Source: Axinella damicornis (lineage: Eukaryota; Porifera; Demospongiae; Axinellida; Axinellidae). From it: a DNA stretch of 64,000 bases. The translations under genes were made by a program, and so were the position numbers. Under the pieces are notes generated by a model. That model did no database searches. It saw nothing but the letters and a program-made list of their open reading frames with translations, and was not told the origin of the DNA. How positions within the stretch are numbered: the stretch's first letter is position 1; each line of letters begins with the position of its first letter. Positions 22,558-34,600 of the stretch are shown piece after piece. The DNA is taken from NCBI GenBank assembly GCA_963931865.1, contig OZ007511.1, positions 3,257,308 to 3,321,307 on the forward strand, in the 5' to 3' direction.

Positions 22558-25500
22558 AGGTAGAGCCAGGTAGAGCAGAGGTAGAGCAGAGGTAGAGCCA
22601 GGTAGAGCAGAGGTAGAGCCAGGTAGAGCAGAGGTAGAGCCAGGTAGAGCAGAGGTAGAGCCAGGTAGAGCCAGGTAGAGCAGAGGTAGAGCCAGGTAGA
22701 GCAGAGGTAGAGCCAGGTAGAGCAGAGGTAGAGCAGAGGTAGAGCCAGGTAGAGCAGAGGTAGAGCAGAGGTAGAGCCAGGTAGAGCAGAGATAGAGCAG
22801 AGGTAGAGCCAGGTAGAGCAGAGGTAGAGCCAGGTAGAGCAGAGGTAGAGCCAGGTAGAGCAGTGGTAGAGCAGAGGTAGAGCCAGGTAGAGCAGAGGTA
22901 GAGCCAGGTAGAGCCAGGTAGAGCAGAGGTAGAGCCTGGTAGAGCAGAGGTAGAGCTAGGTAGAGCAGAGGTAGAGCAGAGGTAGAGCCAGGTAGAGCAG
23001 AGGTAGAGCAGAGGTAGAGCCAGGTAGAGCAGAGGTAGAGCCAGGTAGAGCAGAGGTAGAGCCAGGTAGAGCCAGGTAGAGCAGAGGTAGAGCAGAGGTA
23101 GAGCCAGGTAGAGCAGAGGTAGAGCAGAGGTAGAGCCAGGTAGAGCAGAGGTAGAGCAGAGGTAGAGCCAGGTAGAGCAGAGGTAGAGCAGAGGTAGAGC
23201 CAGGTAGAGCAGAGGTAGAGCCAGGTAGAGCAGAGGTAGAGCCAGGTAGAGCCAGGTAGAGCAGAGGTAGAGCCAGGTAGAGCAGAGGTAGAGCCAGGTA
23301 GAGCCAGGTAGAGCAGAGGTAGAGCCAGGTAGAGCAGAGGTAGAGCAGAGGTAGAGCCAGGTAGAGCAGAGGTAGAGCCAGGTAGAGCAGAGGTAGAGCC
23401 AGGTAGAGCCAGGTAGAGCAGAGGTAGAGCCAGGTAGAGCAGAGGTAGAGCCAGGTAGAGCAGAGGTAGAGCCAGGTAGAGCAGAGGTAGAGCCAGGTAC
23501 AGCAGAGGTAGAGCCAGGTAGAGCAGAGGTAGAGCAGAGGTAGAGCCAGGTAGAGCAGAAGTAGAGCAGAGGTAGAGCCAGGTAGAGCAGAGGTAGAGCC
23601 AGGTAGAGCAGAGGTAGAGCCAGGTAGAGCGAGGTAGAGCAGAGGTAGAGCAGAGGTAGAGCCAGGTAGAGCAGCGGTAGAGCAGAGGTAGAGCCAGGTG
23701 GAGCAGAGGTAGAGCCAGGTAGAGCAGAGGAAGAGCCAGGTAGAGCAGAGGTAGAGCCAGGTAGAGCCAGGTAGAGCAGAGGTAGAGCCAGGTAGAGCAG
23801 AGGTAGAGCCAGGTAGAGCAGAGATAGAGCAGAGGTAGAGCCAGGTAGAGCAGAGGTAGAGCAGAGGTAGAGCCAGGTAGAGCAGAGATAGAGCCAGGTA
23901 GAGCAGAGGTAGAGCCAGGTACAGCGAGGTAGAGCAGAGGTAGAGCAGAGGTAGAGACAGGTAGAGCAGAGGTAGAGCAGAGGTAGAGCCAGGTGGAGCA
24001 GAGGTAGAGCCAGGTAGAGCAGAGGTAGAGCCAGGTAGAGCAGAGGTAGAGCCAGGTAGAGCCAGGTAGAACAGAGGTAGAGCCAGGTAGAGCAGAGGTA
24101 GAGCCAGGTAGAGCAGAGATAGAGCAGAGGTAGAGCCAGGTAGAGCAGAGGTAGAGCAGAGGTAGAGCCAGGTAGAGCAGAGATAGAGCAGAGGTAGAGC
24201 CAGGTAAAGCAGAGGTAGAGCCAGGTAGAGCAGAGGTAGAGCCAGGTAGAGCAGTGGTAGAGCAGAGGTAGAGCCAGGTAGAGCAGAGGTAGAGCCAGGT
24301 AGAGCCAGGTAGAGCAGAGGTAGAGCCTGGTAGAGCAGAGGTAGAGCTAGGTAGAGCAGAGGTAGAGCCAGGTAGAGCAGAGGTAGAGCCAGGTAGAGCA
24401 GAGGTAGAGCCAGGTACAGCAGAGGTAGAGCCAGGTAGAGCAGAGGTAGAGCCAGGTAGAGCAGAAGTAGAGCAGAGGTAGAGCCAGGTAGAGCAGAGGT
24501 AGAGCCAGGTAGAGCAGAGGTAGAGCCAGGTAGAGCGAGGTAGAGCAGAGGTAGAGCAGAGGTAGAGCCAGGTAGAGGAGAGGTAGAGCAGAGGTAGAGC
24601 CAGGTAGAGCAGAGGTAGAGCCAGGTAGAGCAGAGGTAGAGCCAGGTAGAGCAGAGGTAGAGCAAGGTAGAGCCAGGTAGAGCAGAGGTAGAGCCAGGTA
24701 GAGCAGAGGTAGAGCCAGGTAGAGCAGAGGTAGAGCAGAGGTAGAGCCAGGTAGAGCAGAGGTAGAGCAGAGGTAGAGCCCGGTAGAGCAGAGATAGAGC
24801 AGAGGTAGAGCCAGGTAAAGCAGAGGTAGAGCCAGGTAGAGCAGAGGTAGAGCCAGGTAGAGCCAGGTAGAGCAGAGGTAGAGCCTGGTAGAGAAGAGGT
24901 AGAGCTAGGTAGAGCAGAGGTAGAGCAGAGGTAGAGCCAGGTAGAGCAGAGGTAGAGCAGAGGTAGAGCCAGGTAGAGCAGAGGTAGAGCCAGGTAGAGC
25001 AGAGGTAGAGCCAGGTAGAGCCAGGTAGAGCAGAGGTAGAGCAGAGGTAGAGCCAGGTAGAGCAGAGGTAGAGCAGAGGTAGAGCCAGGTAGAGCAGAGG
25101 TAGAGCAGAGGTAGAGCCAGGTAGAGCAGAGGTAGAGCAGAGGTAGAGCCAGGTAGAGCAGAGGTAGAGCCAGGTAGAGCAGAGGTAGAGCCAGGTAGAG
25201 CCAGGTAGAGCAGAGGTAGAGCCAGGTAGAGCAGAGGTAGAACCAGGTAGAGCAGAGGTAGAGCCAGGTAGACCAGAGGGAGAGCCAGGTAGAGCAGAGG
25301 TAGAGCCAGGTAGAGCCAGGTAGAGCAGAGGTAGAGCAGAGGTAGAGCCAGGTAGAGCAGAGGTAGAGCAGAGGTAGAGCCAGGTAGAGCAGAGGTAGAA
25401 CATAGGTAGAGCCAGGTAGAGCAGAGGTAGAGCAGAGGTAGAGCCAGGTAGAGCAGAGGTAGAGCCAGGTAGAGCAGAGGTAGAGCCAGGTAGAGCCAGG

Positions 25501-25626
25501 TAGAGTAGAGGTAGAGCCAGGTAGAGCAGAGGTAGAGCCAGGTAGAGCAGAGGTAGAGCAGAGGTAGAGCCAGGTAGAGCAGAGGTAGAGCCAGGTAGAG
25601 CAGAGGTAGAGCCAGGCAGAGCAGAG

Positions 25627-28600
25627 TTAGAGCAGAGGTAGAGCCAGGTAGAGCAGAGGTAGAGCAGAGGTAGAGCCAGGTAGAGCCAGGTAGAGCAGAG
25701 GTAGAGCCTGGTAGAGCAGAGGTAGAGCTAGGTAGAGCAGAGGTGGAGCAGAGGTAGAGCCAGGTAGAGCAGAGGTAGAGCAGAGGTAGAGCCAGGTAGA
25801 GCAGAGGTAGAGCCAGGTAGAGCAGAGGTAGAGCCAGGTAGAGCCAGGTAGAGCAGAGGTAGAGCAGAGGTAGAGCCAGGTAGAGCAGAGGTAGAGCAGA
25901 GGTAGAGCCAGGTAGAGCAGAGGTAGAGCAGAGGTAGAGCCAGGTAGAGCAGAGGTAGAGCCAGGTAGAGCAGAGGTAGAGCCAGGTAGAGCCAGGTAGA
26001 GTAGAGGTAGAGCCAGGTAGAGCAGAGGTAGAGCCAGGTAGAGCAGAGGTAGAGCAGAGGTAGAGCCAGGTAGAGCAGAGGTAGAGCCAGGTAGAGCAGA
26101 GGTAGAGCAGAGGTAGAGCCAGGTAGAGCCAGGTAGAGCAGAGGTAGAGCCTGGTAGAGCAGAGGTAGAGCTAGGTAGAGCAGAGGTGGAGCAGAGGTAG
26201 AGCCAGGTAGAGCAGAGGTAGAGCAGAGGTAGAGCCAGGTAGAGCAGAGGTAGAGCCAGGTAGAGCAGAGGTAGAGCCAGGTAGAGCCAGGTAGAGCAGA
26301 GGTAGAGCCGGGTAGAGCAGAGGTAGAGCCAGGTAGAGCAGAGGTAGAGCAGAGGTAGAGCCAGGTAGAGCAGAGGTAGAGCAGAGGTAGAGCCAGGTAG
26401 AGCAGAGGTAGAGCCAGGTAGAGCAGAGGTAGAGCAGAGGTAGAGCCAGGTAGAGCAGAGGTAGAGCCTGGTAGAGTCAGGTAGAGCAGAGGTAGAGCAG
26501 AGGTAGAGCCAGGTAGAGCAGAGGTAGAGCCTGGTAGAGTCAGGTAGAGCAGAGGTAGAGCAGAGGTAGAGCCAGGTAGAGCAGAGGTAGAGCCAGGTAG
26601 AGCCAGGTAGAGCAGAGGTAGAGCAGAGGTAGAGCCAGGTAGAGCAGAGGTAGAGCAGAGGTAGAGCAAGGTAGAGCAGAGGGAGAGCCAGGTAGAGCAG
26701 AGGTAGAGCCAGGTAGAGCCAGGTAGAGCAGAGGTAGAGCCAGGTAGAGCAGAGGTAGAGCCAGGTAGAGCAGAGGTAGAGCAGAGGTAGAGCCAGGTAG
26801 AGCAGAGGTAGAGCAGAGGTAGAGCAGAGGTAGAGCCAGGTAGAGCAGAGGTAGAGCCAGGTAGAGCAGAGGTAGAGCCAGGTAGAGCCAGGTAGAGCAG
26901 AGGTAGAGCCAGGTAGAGCAGAGGTAGAGCCAGGTAGAGCAGAGGTAGAGCAGAGGTAGAGCCAGGTAGAGCAGAGGTAGAGCAGAGGTAGAGCCAGGTA
27001 GAGCAGAGGTAGAGCCAGGTAGAGCCAGGTAGAGCAGAGGTAGAGCCAGGTAGAGCAGAGGTAGAGCCAGGTAGAGCAGAGGTAGAGCAGAGGTAGAGCC
27101 AGGTAGAGCAGAGGTAAAGCAGAGGTAGAGCCAGGTAGAGCAGAGGTAGAGCCAGGTAGAGCAGAGGTAGAGCCAGGTAGAGCAGAGGTAGAGCCTGGTA
27201 GAGTCAGGTAGAGCAGAGGTAGAGCAGAGGTAGAGCCAGGTAGAGCAGAGGTAGAGCCTGGTAGAGTCAGGTAGAGCAGAGGTAGAGCAGAGGTAGAGCC
27301 AGGTAGAGCAGAGGTAGAGCAGAGGTAGAGCCAGGTAGAGCAGAGGGAGAGCCAGGTAGAGCAGAGGTAGAGCCAGGTAGAGCCAGGTAGAGCAGAGGTA
27401 GAGCCAGGTAGAGCAGAGGTAGAGCCAGGTAGAGCAGAGGTAGAGCAGAGGTAGAGCCAGGTAGAGCAGAGGTAGAGCAGAGGTAGAGCAGAGGTAGAGC
27501 CAGGTAGAGCAGAGGTAGAGCCAGGTAGAGCAGAGGTAGAGCCAGGTAGAGCCAAGTAGAGCAGAGGTAGAGCCAGGTAGAGCAGAGGTAGAGCCAGGTA
27601 GAGCAGAGGTAGAGCAGAGGTAGAGCCAGGTAGAGCAGAGGTAGAGCAGAGGTAGAGCCAGGTAGAGCAGAGGTAGAGCAGAGGTAGAGCCAGGTAGAGC
27701 AGAGGTAGAGCAGAGGTAGAGCCAGGTAGAGCAGAGGTAGAGCAGAGGTAGAGCCAGGTAGAGCAGAGGTAGAGCCAGGTAGAGCAAAGGTAGAGCCAGG
27801 TAGAGCAGAGGTAGAGCCTGGTAGAGTCAGGTAGAGCAGAGGTAGAGCAGAGGTAGAGCCAGGTAGAGCAGAGGTAGAGCCAGGTAGAGCCAGGTAGAGC
27901 AGAGGTAGAGCAGAGGTAGAGCCAGGTAGAGCAGAGGTAGAGCAGAGGTAGAGCCAGGTAGAGCAGAGGGAGAGCCAGGTAGAGCAGAGGTAGAGCCAGG
28001 TAGAGCCAGGTAGAGCAGAGGTAGAGCCAGGTAGAGCAGAGGTAGAGCCAGGTAGAGCAGAGGTAGAGCAGAGGTAGAGCCAGGTAGAGCAGAGGTAGAG
28101 CAGAGGTAGAGCAGAGGTAGAGCCAGGTAGAGCAGAGGTAGAGCCAGGTAGAGCAGAGGTAGAGCCAGGTAGAGCCAGGTAGAGCAGAGGTAGAGCCAGG
28201 TAGAGCAGAGGTAGAGCCAGGTAGAGCAGAGGTAGAGCAGAGGTAGAGCCAGGTAGAGCAGAGGTAGAGCAGAGGTAGAGCCAGGTAGAGCAGAGGTAGA
28301 GCAGAGGTAGAGCCAGGTAGAGCAGAGGTAGAGCAGAGGTAGAGCCAGGTAGAGCAGAGGTAGAGCCAGGTAGAGCAGAGGGAGAGCCAGGTAGAGCAGA
28401 GGTATAGCCAGGTAGAGCCAGGTAGAGCAGAGGTAGAGCCAGGTAGAGCAGAGGTAGAGCCAGGCAGAGCAGAGTTAGAGCAGAGGTAGAGCCAGGTAGA
28501 GCAGAGGTAGAGCAGAGGTAGAGCAAGGTAGAGCCAGGTAGAGCAGAGGTAGAGCCTGGTAGAGCAGAGGTAGAGCTAGGTAGAGCAGAGGTGGAGCAGA

Positions 28601-31600
28601 GGTAGAGCCAGGTAGAGCAGAGGTAGAGCAGAGGTAGAGCCAGGTAGAGCAGAGGTAGAGCCAGGTAGAGCAGAGGTAGAGCCAGGTAGAGCCAGGTAGA
28701 GCAGAGGTAGAGCAGAGGTAGAGCCAGGTAGAGCAGAGGTAGAGCAGAGGTAGAGTCAGGCAGAGCAGAGGTAGAGCAGAGGTAGAGCCAGGTAGAGCAG
28801 AGGTAGAGCCAGGTAGAGCAGAGGTAGAGCCAGGTAGAGCCAGGTAGAGTAGAGGTAGAGCCAGGTAGAGCAGAGGTAGAGCAGAGGTAGAGCCAGGTAG
28901 AGCAGAGGTAGAGCCAGGTAGAGCAGAGGTAGAGCCAGGCAGAGCAGAGTTAGAGCAGAGGTAGAGCCAGGTAGAGCAGAGGTAGAGCAGAGGTAGAGCC
29001 AGGTAGAGCCAGGTAGAGCAGAGGTAGAGCCTGGTAGAGCAGAGGTAGAGCTAGGTAGAGCAGAGGTGGAGCAGAGGTAGAGCCAGGTAGAGCAGAGGTA
29101 GAGCAGAGGTAGAGCCAGGTAGAGCAGAGGTAGAGCCAGGTAGAGCAGAGGTAGAGCCAGGTAGAGCCAGGTAGAGCAGAGGTAGAGCCGGGTAGAGCAG
29201 AGGTAGAGCCAGGTAGAGCTGAGGTAGAGCAGAGGTAGAGCAGAGGTAGAGCCAGGTAGAGCAGAGGTAGAGCCAGGTAGAGCAGAGGTAGAGCCAGGTA
29301 GAGCCAGGTAGAGCAGAGGTAGAGCCAGGTAGAGCAGAGGTAGAGCCAGGTAGAGCAGAGGTAGAGCAGAGGTAGAGCCAGGTAGAGCAGAGGTAGAGCA
29401 GAGGTAGAGCCAGGTAGAGCAGAGGTAGAGCAGAGGTAGAGCCAGGTAGAGCAGAGGTAGAGCAGAGGTAGAGCCAGGTAGAGCAGAGGTAGAGCCAGGT
29501 AGAGCAGAGGGAGAGCCAGGTAGAGCAAAGGTATAGCCAGGTAGAGCCAGGTAGAGCAGAGGTAGAGCAGAGGTAGGGCCAGGTAGAGCAGAGGTAGAGC
29601 CAGGCAGAGCAGAGTTAGAGCAGAGGTAGAGCCAGGTAGAGCAGAGGTAGAGCAGAGGTAGAGCCAGGTAGAGCCAGGTAGAGCAGAGGTAGAGCCTGGT
29701 AGAGCAGAGGTAGAGCTAGGTAGAGCAGAGGTGGAGCAGAGGTAGAGCCAGGTAGAGCAGAGGTAGAGCAGAGGTAGAGCCAGGTAGAGCAGAGGTAGAG
29801 CCAGGTAGAGCAGAGGTAGAGCAGAGGTAGAGCCAGGTAGAGCAGAGGTAGAGCAGAGGTAGAGCCAGGTAGAGCAGAGGTAGAGCAGAGGTAGAGCCAG
29901 GTAGAGCAGAGGTAGAGCAGAGGTAGAGCCAGGTAGAGCAGAGGTAGAGCCAGGTAGAGCAGAGGTAGAGCCAGGTAGAGCCAGGTAGAGTAGAGGTAGA
30001 GCCAGGTAGAGCAGAGGTAGAGCCAGGTAGAGCAGAGGTAGAGCAGAGGTAGAGCCAGGTAGAGCAGAGGTAGAGCCAGGTAGAGCAGAGGTAGAGCCAG
30101 GCAGAGCAGAGTTAGAGCAGAGGTAGAGCCAGGTAGAGCAGAGGTAGAGCAGAGGTAGAGCCAGGTAGAGCCAGGTAGAGCAGAGGTAGAGCCTGGTAGA
30201 GCAGAGGTAGAGCTAGGTAGAGCAGAGGTGGAGCAGAGGTAGAGCCAGGTAGAGCAGAGGTAGAGCAGAGGTAGAGCCAGGTAGAGCAGAGGTAGAGCCA
30301 GGTAGAGCAGAGGTAGAGCCAGGTAGAGCCAGGTAGAGCAGAGGTAGAGCCGGGTAGAGCAGAGGTAGAGCCAGGTAGAGCAGAGGTAGAGCAGAGGTAG
30401 AGCCAGGTAGAGCAGAGGTAGAGCAGAGGTAGAGCCAGGTAGAGCAGAGGTAGAGCCAGGTAGAGCAGAGGTAGAGCAGAGGTAGAGCCAGGTAGAGCAG
30501 AGGTAGAGCCTGGTAGAGTCAGGTAGAGCAGAGGTAGAGCAGAGGTAGAGCCAGGTAGAGCAGAGGTAGAGCCTGGTAGAGTCAGGTAGAGCAGAGGTAG
30601 AGCAGAGGTAGAGCCAGGTAGAGCAGAGGTAGAGCCAGGTAGAGCCAGGTAGAGCAGAGGTAGAGCAGAGGTAGAGCCAGGTAGAGCAGAGGTAGAGCAG
30701 AGGTAGAGCAAGGTAGAGCAGAGGGAGAGCCAGGTAGAGCAGAGGTAGAGCCAGGTAGAGCCAGGTAGAGCAGAGGTAGAGCCAGGTAGAGCAGAGGTAG
30801 AGCCAGGTAGAGCAGAGGTAGAGCAGAGGTAGAGCCAGGTAGAGCAGAGGTAGAGCAGAGGTAGAGCAGAGGTAGAGCCAGGTAGAGCAGAGGTAGAGCC
30901 AGGTAGAGCAGAGGTAGAGCCAGGTAGAGCCAGGTAGAGCAGAGGTAGAGCCAGGTAGAGCAGAGGTAGAGCCAGGTAGAGCAGAGGTAGAGCAGAGGTA
31001 GAGCCAGGTAGAGCAGAGGTAGAGCAGAGGTAGAGCCAGGTAGAGCAGAGGTAGAGCCAGGTAGAGCCAGGTAGAGCAGAGGTAGAGCCAGGTAGAGCAG
31101 AGGTAGAGCCAGGTAGAGCAGAGGTAGAGCAGAGGTAGAGCCAGGTAGAGCAGAGGTAGAGCAGAGGTAGAGCCAGGTAGAGCAGAGGTAGAGCCAGGTA
31201 GAGCAGAGGTAGAGCCAGGTAGAGCAGAGGTAGAGCCTGGTAGAGTCAGGTAGAGCAGAGGTAGAGCAGAGGTAGAGCCAGGTAGAGCAGAGGTAGAGCC
31301 TGGTAGAGTCAGGTAGAGCAGAGGTAGAGCAGAGGTAGAGCCAGGTAGAGCAGAGGTAGAGCAGAGGTAGAGCCAGGTAGAGCAGAGGGAGAGCCGGGTA
31401 GAGCAGAGGTAGAGCCAGGTAGAGCCAGGTAGAGCAGAGGTAGAGCCAGGTGGAGCAGAGGTAGAGCCAGGTAGAGCAGAGGTAGAGCAGAGGTAGAGCC
31501 AGGTAGAGCAGAGGTAGAGCAGAGGTAGAGCAGAGGTAGAGCCAGGTAGAGCAGAGGTAGAGCCAGGTAGAGCAGAGGTAGAGCCAGGTAGAGCCAAGTA

Positions 31601-34600
31601 GAGCAGAGGTAGAGCCAGGTAGAGCAGAGGTAGAGCCAGGTAGAGCAGAGGTAGAGCAGAGGTAGAGCCAGGTAGAGCAGAGGTAGAGCAGAGGTAGAGC
31701 CAGGTAGAGCAGAGGTAGAGCAGAGGTAGAGCCAGGTAGAGCAGAGGTAGAGCAGAGGTAGAGCCAGGTAGAGCAGAGGTAGAGCAGAGGTAGAGCCAGG
31801 TAGAGCAGAGGTAGAGCCAGGTAGAGCAAAGGTAGAGCCAGGTAGAGCAGAGGTAGAGCCTGGTAGAGTCAGGTAGAGCAGAGGTAGAGTAGAGGTAGAG
31901 CCAGGTAGAGCAGAGGTAGAGCCAGGTAGAGCCAGGTAGAGCAGAGGTAGAGCAGAGGTAGAGCCAGGTAGAGCAGAGGTAGAGCAGAGGTAGAGCCAGG
32001 TAGAGCAGAGGGAGAGCCAGGTAGAGCAGAGGTAGAGCCAGGTAGAGCCAGGTAGAGCAGAGGTAGAGCCAGGTAGAGCAGAGGTAGAGCCAGGTAGAGC
32101 AGAGGTAGAGCAGAGGTAGAGCCAGGTAGAGCAGAGGTAGAGCAGAGGTAGAGCAGAGGTAGAGCCAGGTAGAGCAGAGGTAGAGCCAGGTAGAGCAGAG
32201 GTAGAGCCAGGTAGAGCCAGGTAGAGCAGAGGTAGAGCCAGGTAGAGCAGAGGTAGAGCCAGGTAGAGCAGAGGTAGAGCAGAGGTAGAGCCAGGTAGAG
32301 CAGAGGTAGAGCAGAGGTAGAGCCAGGTAGAGCAGAGGTAGAGCAGAGGTAGAGCCAGGTAGAGCAGAGGTAGAGCAGAGGTAGAGCCAGGTAGAGCAGA
32401 GGTAGAGCCAGGTAGAGCAGAGGGAGAGCCAGGTAGAGCAGAGGTATAGCCAGGTAGAGCCAGGTAGAGCAGAGGTAGAGCCAGGTAGAGCAGAGGTAGA
32501 GCCAGGTAGAGCAGAGGTAGAGCAGAGGTAGAGCTAGGTAGAGCAGAGGTAGAGCAGAGGTAGAGCCAGGTAGAGCAGAGGTAGAGCAGAGGTAGAGCCA
32601 GGTAGAGCAGAGGTAGAGCATAGGTAGAGCCAGGTAGAGCAGAGGTAGAGCAGAGGTAGAGCCAGGTAGAGCAGAGGTAGCGCCAGGTAGAGCAGAGGTA
32701 GAGCCAGGTAGAGCCAGGTAGAGTAGAGGTAGAGCCAGGTAGAGCAGAGGTAAAGCCAGGTAGAGCAGAGGTAGAGCAGAGGTAGAGTCAGGTAGAGCAG
32801 AGGTAGAGCCAGGTAGAGCAGAGGTAGAGCCAGGCAGAGCAGAGTTAGAGCAGAGGTAGAGCCAGGTAGAGCAGAGGTAGAGCAGAGGTAGAGCCAGGTA
32901 GAGCCAGGTAGAGCAGAGGTAGAGCCTGGTAGAGCAGAGGTAGAACTAGGTAGAGCAGAGGTGGAGCAGAGGTAGAGCCAGGTAGAGCAGAGGTAGAGCA
33001 GAGGTAGAGCCAGGTAGAGCAGAGGTAGAGCCAGGCAGAGCAGAGGTAGAGCCAGGTAGAGCCAGGTAGAGCAGAGGTAGAGCAGAGGTAGAGCCAGGTA
33101 GAGCAGAGGTAGAGCAGAGGTAGAGCCAGGTAGAGCAGAGGTAGAGCAGAGGTAGAGCCAGGTAGAGCAGAGGTAGAGCAGAGGTAGAGCCAGGTAGAGC
33201 AGAGGTAGAGCCAGGTAGAGCAGAGGTAGAGCCAGGTAGAGCCAGGTAGAGCCAGGTAGAGCAGAGGTAGAGCCAGGTAGAGCAGAGGTAGAGCCAGGTA
33301 GAGCAGAGGTAGAGCAGAGGTAGAGCCAGGTAGAGCAGAGGTAGAGCAGAGGTAGAGCCAGGTAGAGCAGAGGTAGAGCCAGGTAGAGCAGAGGGAGAGC
33401 CAGGTAGAGCAGAGGTATAGCCAGGTAGAGCCAGGTAGAGCAGAGGTAGAGCCAGGTAGAGCAGAGGTAGTGCAGAGGTAGAGCTAGGTAGAGCAGAGGT
33501 AGAGCAGAGGTAGAGCAGAGGTAGAGCCAGGTAGAGCAGAGGTAGAGCCAGGTAGAGCAGAGGTAGAGCCAGGTAGAGCCAGGTAGAGCAGAGGTAGAGC
33601 CGGGTAGAGCAGAGGTAGAGCCAGGTAGAGCAGAGGTAGAGCCAGGTAGAGCAGAGGTAAAGCAGAGGTAGAGCCAGGTAGAGCAGAGGTAGAGCAAGGT
33701 AGAGCAGAGGTAGAGCAGAGGTAGAGCCAGGTAGAGCAGAGGTAGAGCCTGGTAGAGTCAGGTAGAGCAGAGGTAGAGCAGAGGTAGAGCCAGGTAGAGC
33801 AGAGGTAGAGCCTGGTAGAGTCAGGTAGAGCAGAGGTAGAGCAGAGGTAGAGCCAGGTAGAGCAGAGGTAGAGCCAGGTAGAGCCAGGTAGAGCAGAGGT
33901 AGAGCAGAGGTAGAGCCAGGTAGAGCAGAGGTAGAGCAGAGGTAGAGCCAGGTAGAGCAGAGGGAGAGCCAGGTAGAGCAGAGGTAGAGCCAGGTAGAGC
34001 CAGGTAGAGCAGAGGTAGAGCCAGGTAGAGCAGAGGTAGAGCCAGGTAGAGCAGAGGTAGAGCAGAGGTAGAGCCAGGTAGAGCAGAGGTAGAGCAGAGG
34101 TAGAGCAGAGGTAGAGCCAGGTAGAGCAGAGGTAGAGCCAGGTAGAGCAGAGGTAGAGCCAGGTAGAGCCAGGTAGAGCAGAGGTAGAGCCAGGTAGAGC
34201 AGAGGTAGAGCCAGGTAGAGCAGAGGTAGAGCAGAGGTAGAGCCAGGTAGAGCAGAGGTAGAGCAGAGGTAGAGCCAGGTAGAGCAGAGGTAGAGCAGAG
34301 GTAGAGCCAGGTAGAGCAGAGGTAGAGCCAGGTAGAGCAGAGGTAGAGCCAGGTAGAGCAGAGGTAGAGCAGAGGTAGAGCCAGGTAGAGCAGAGGTAGA
34401 GCAGAGGTAGAGCCAGGTAGAGCAGAGGTAGAGCCAGGTAGAGCAGAGGGAGAGCCAGGTAGAGCAGAGGTATAGCCAGGTAGAGCCAGGTAGAGCAGAG
34501 GTAGAGCCAGGTAGAGCAGAGGTAGAGCCAGGTAGAGCAGAGGTAGTGCAGAGGTAGAGCTAGGTAGAGCAGAGGTAGAGCAGAGGTAGAGCAGAGGTAG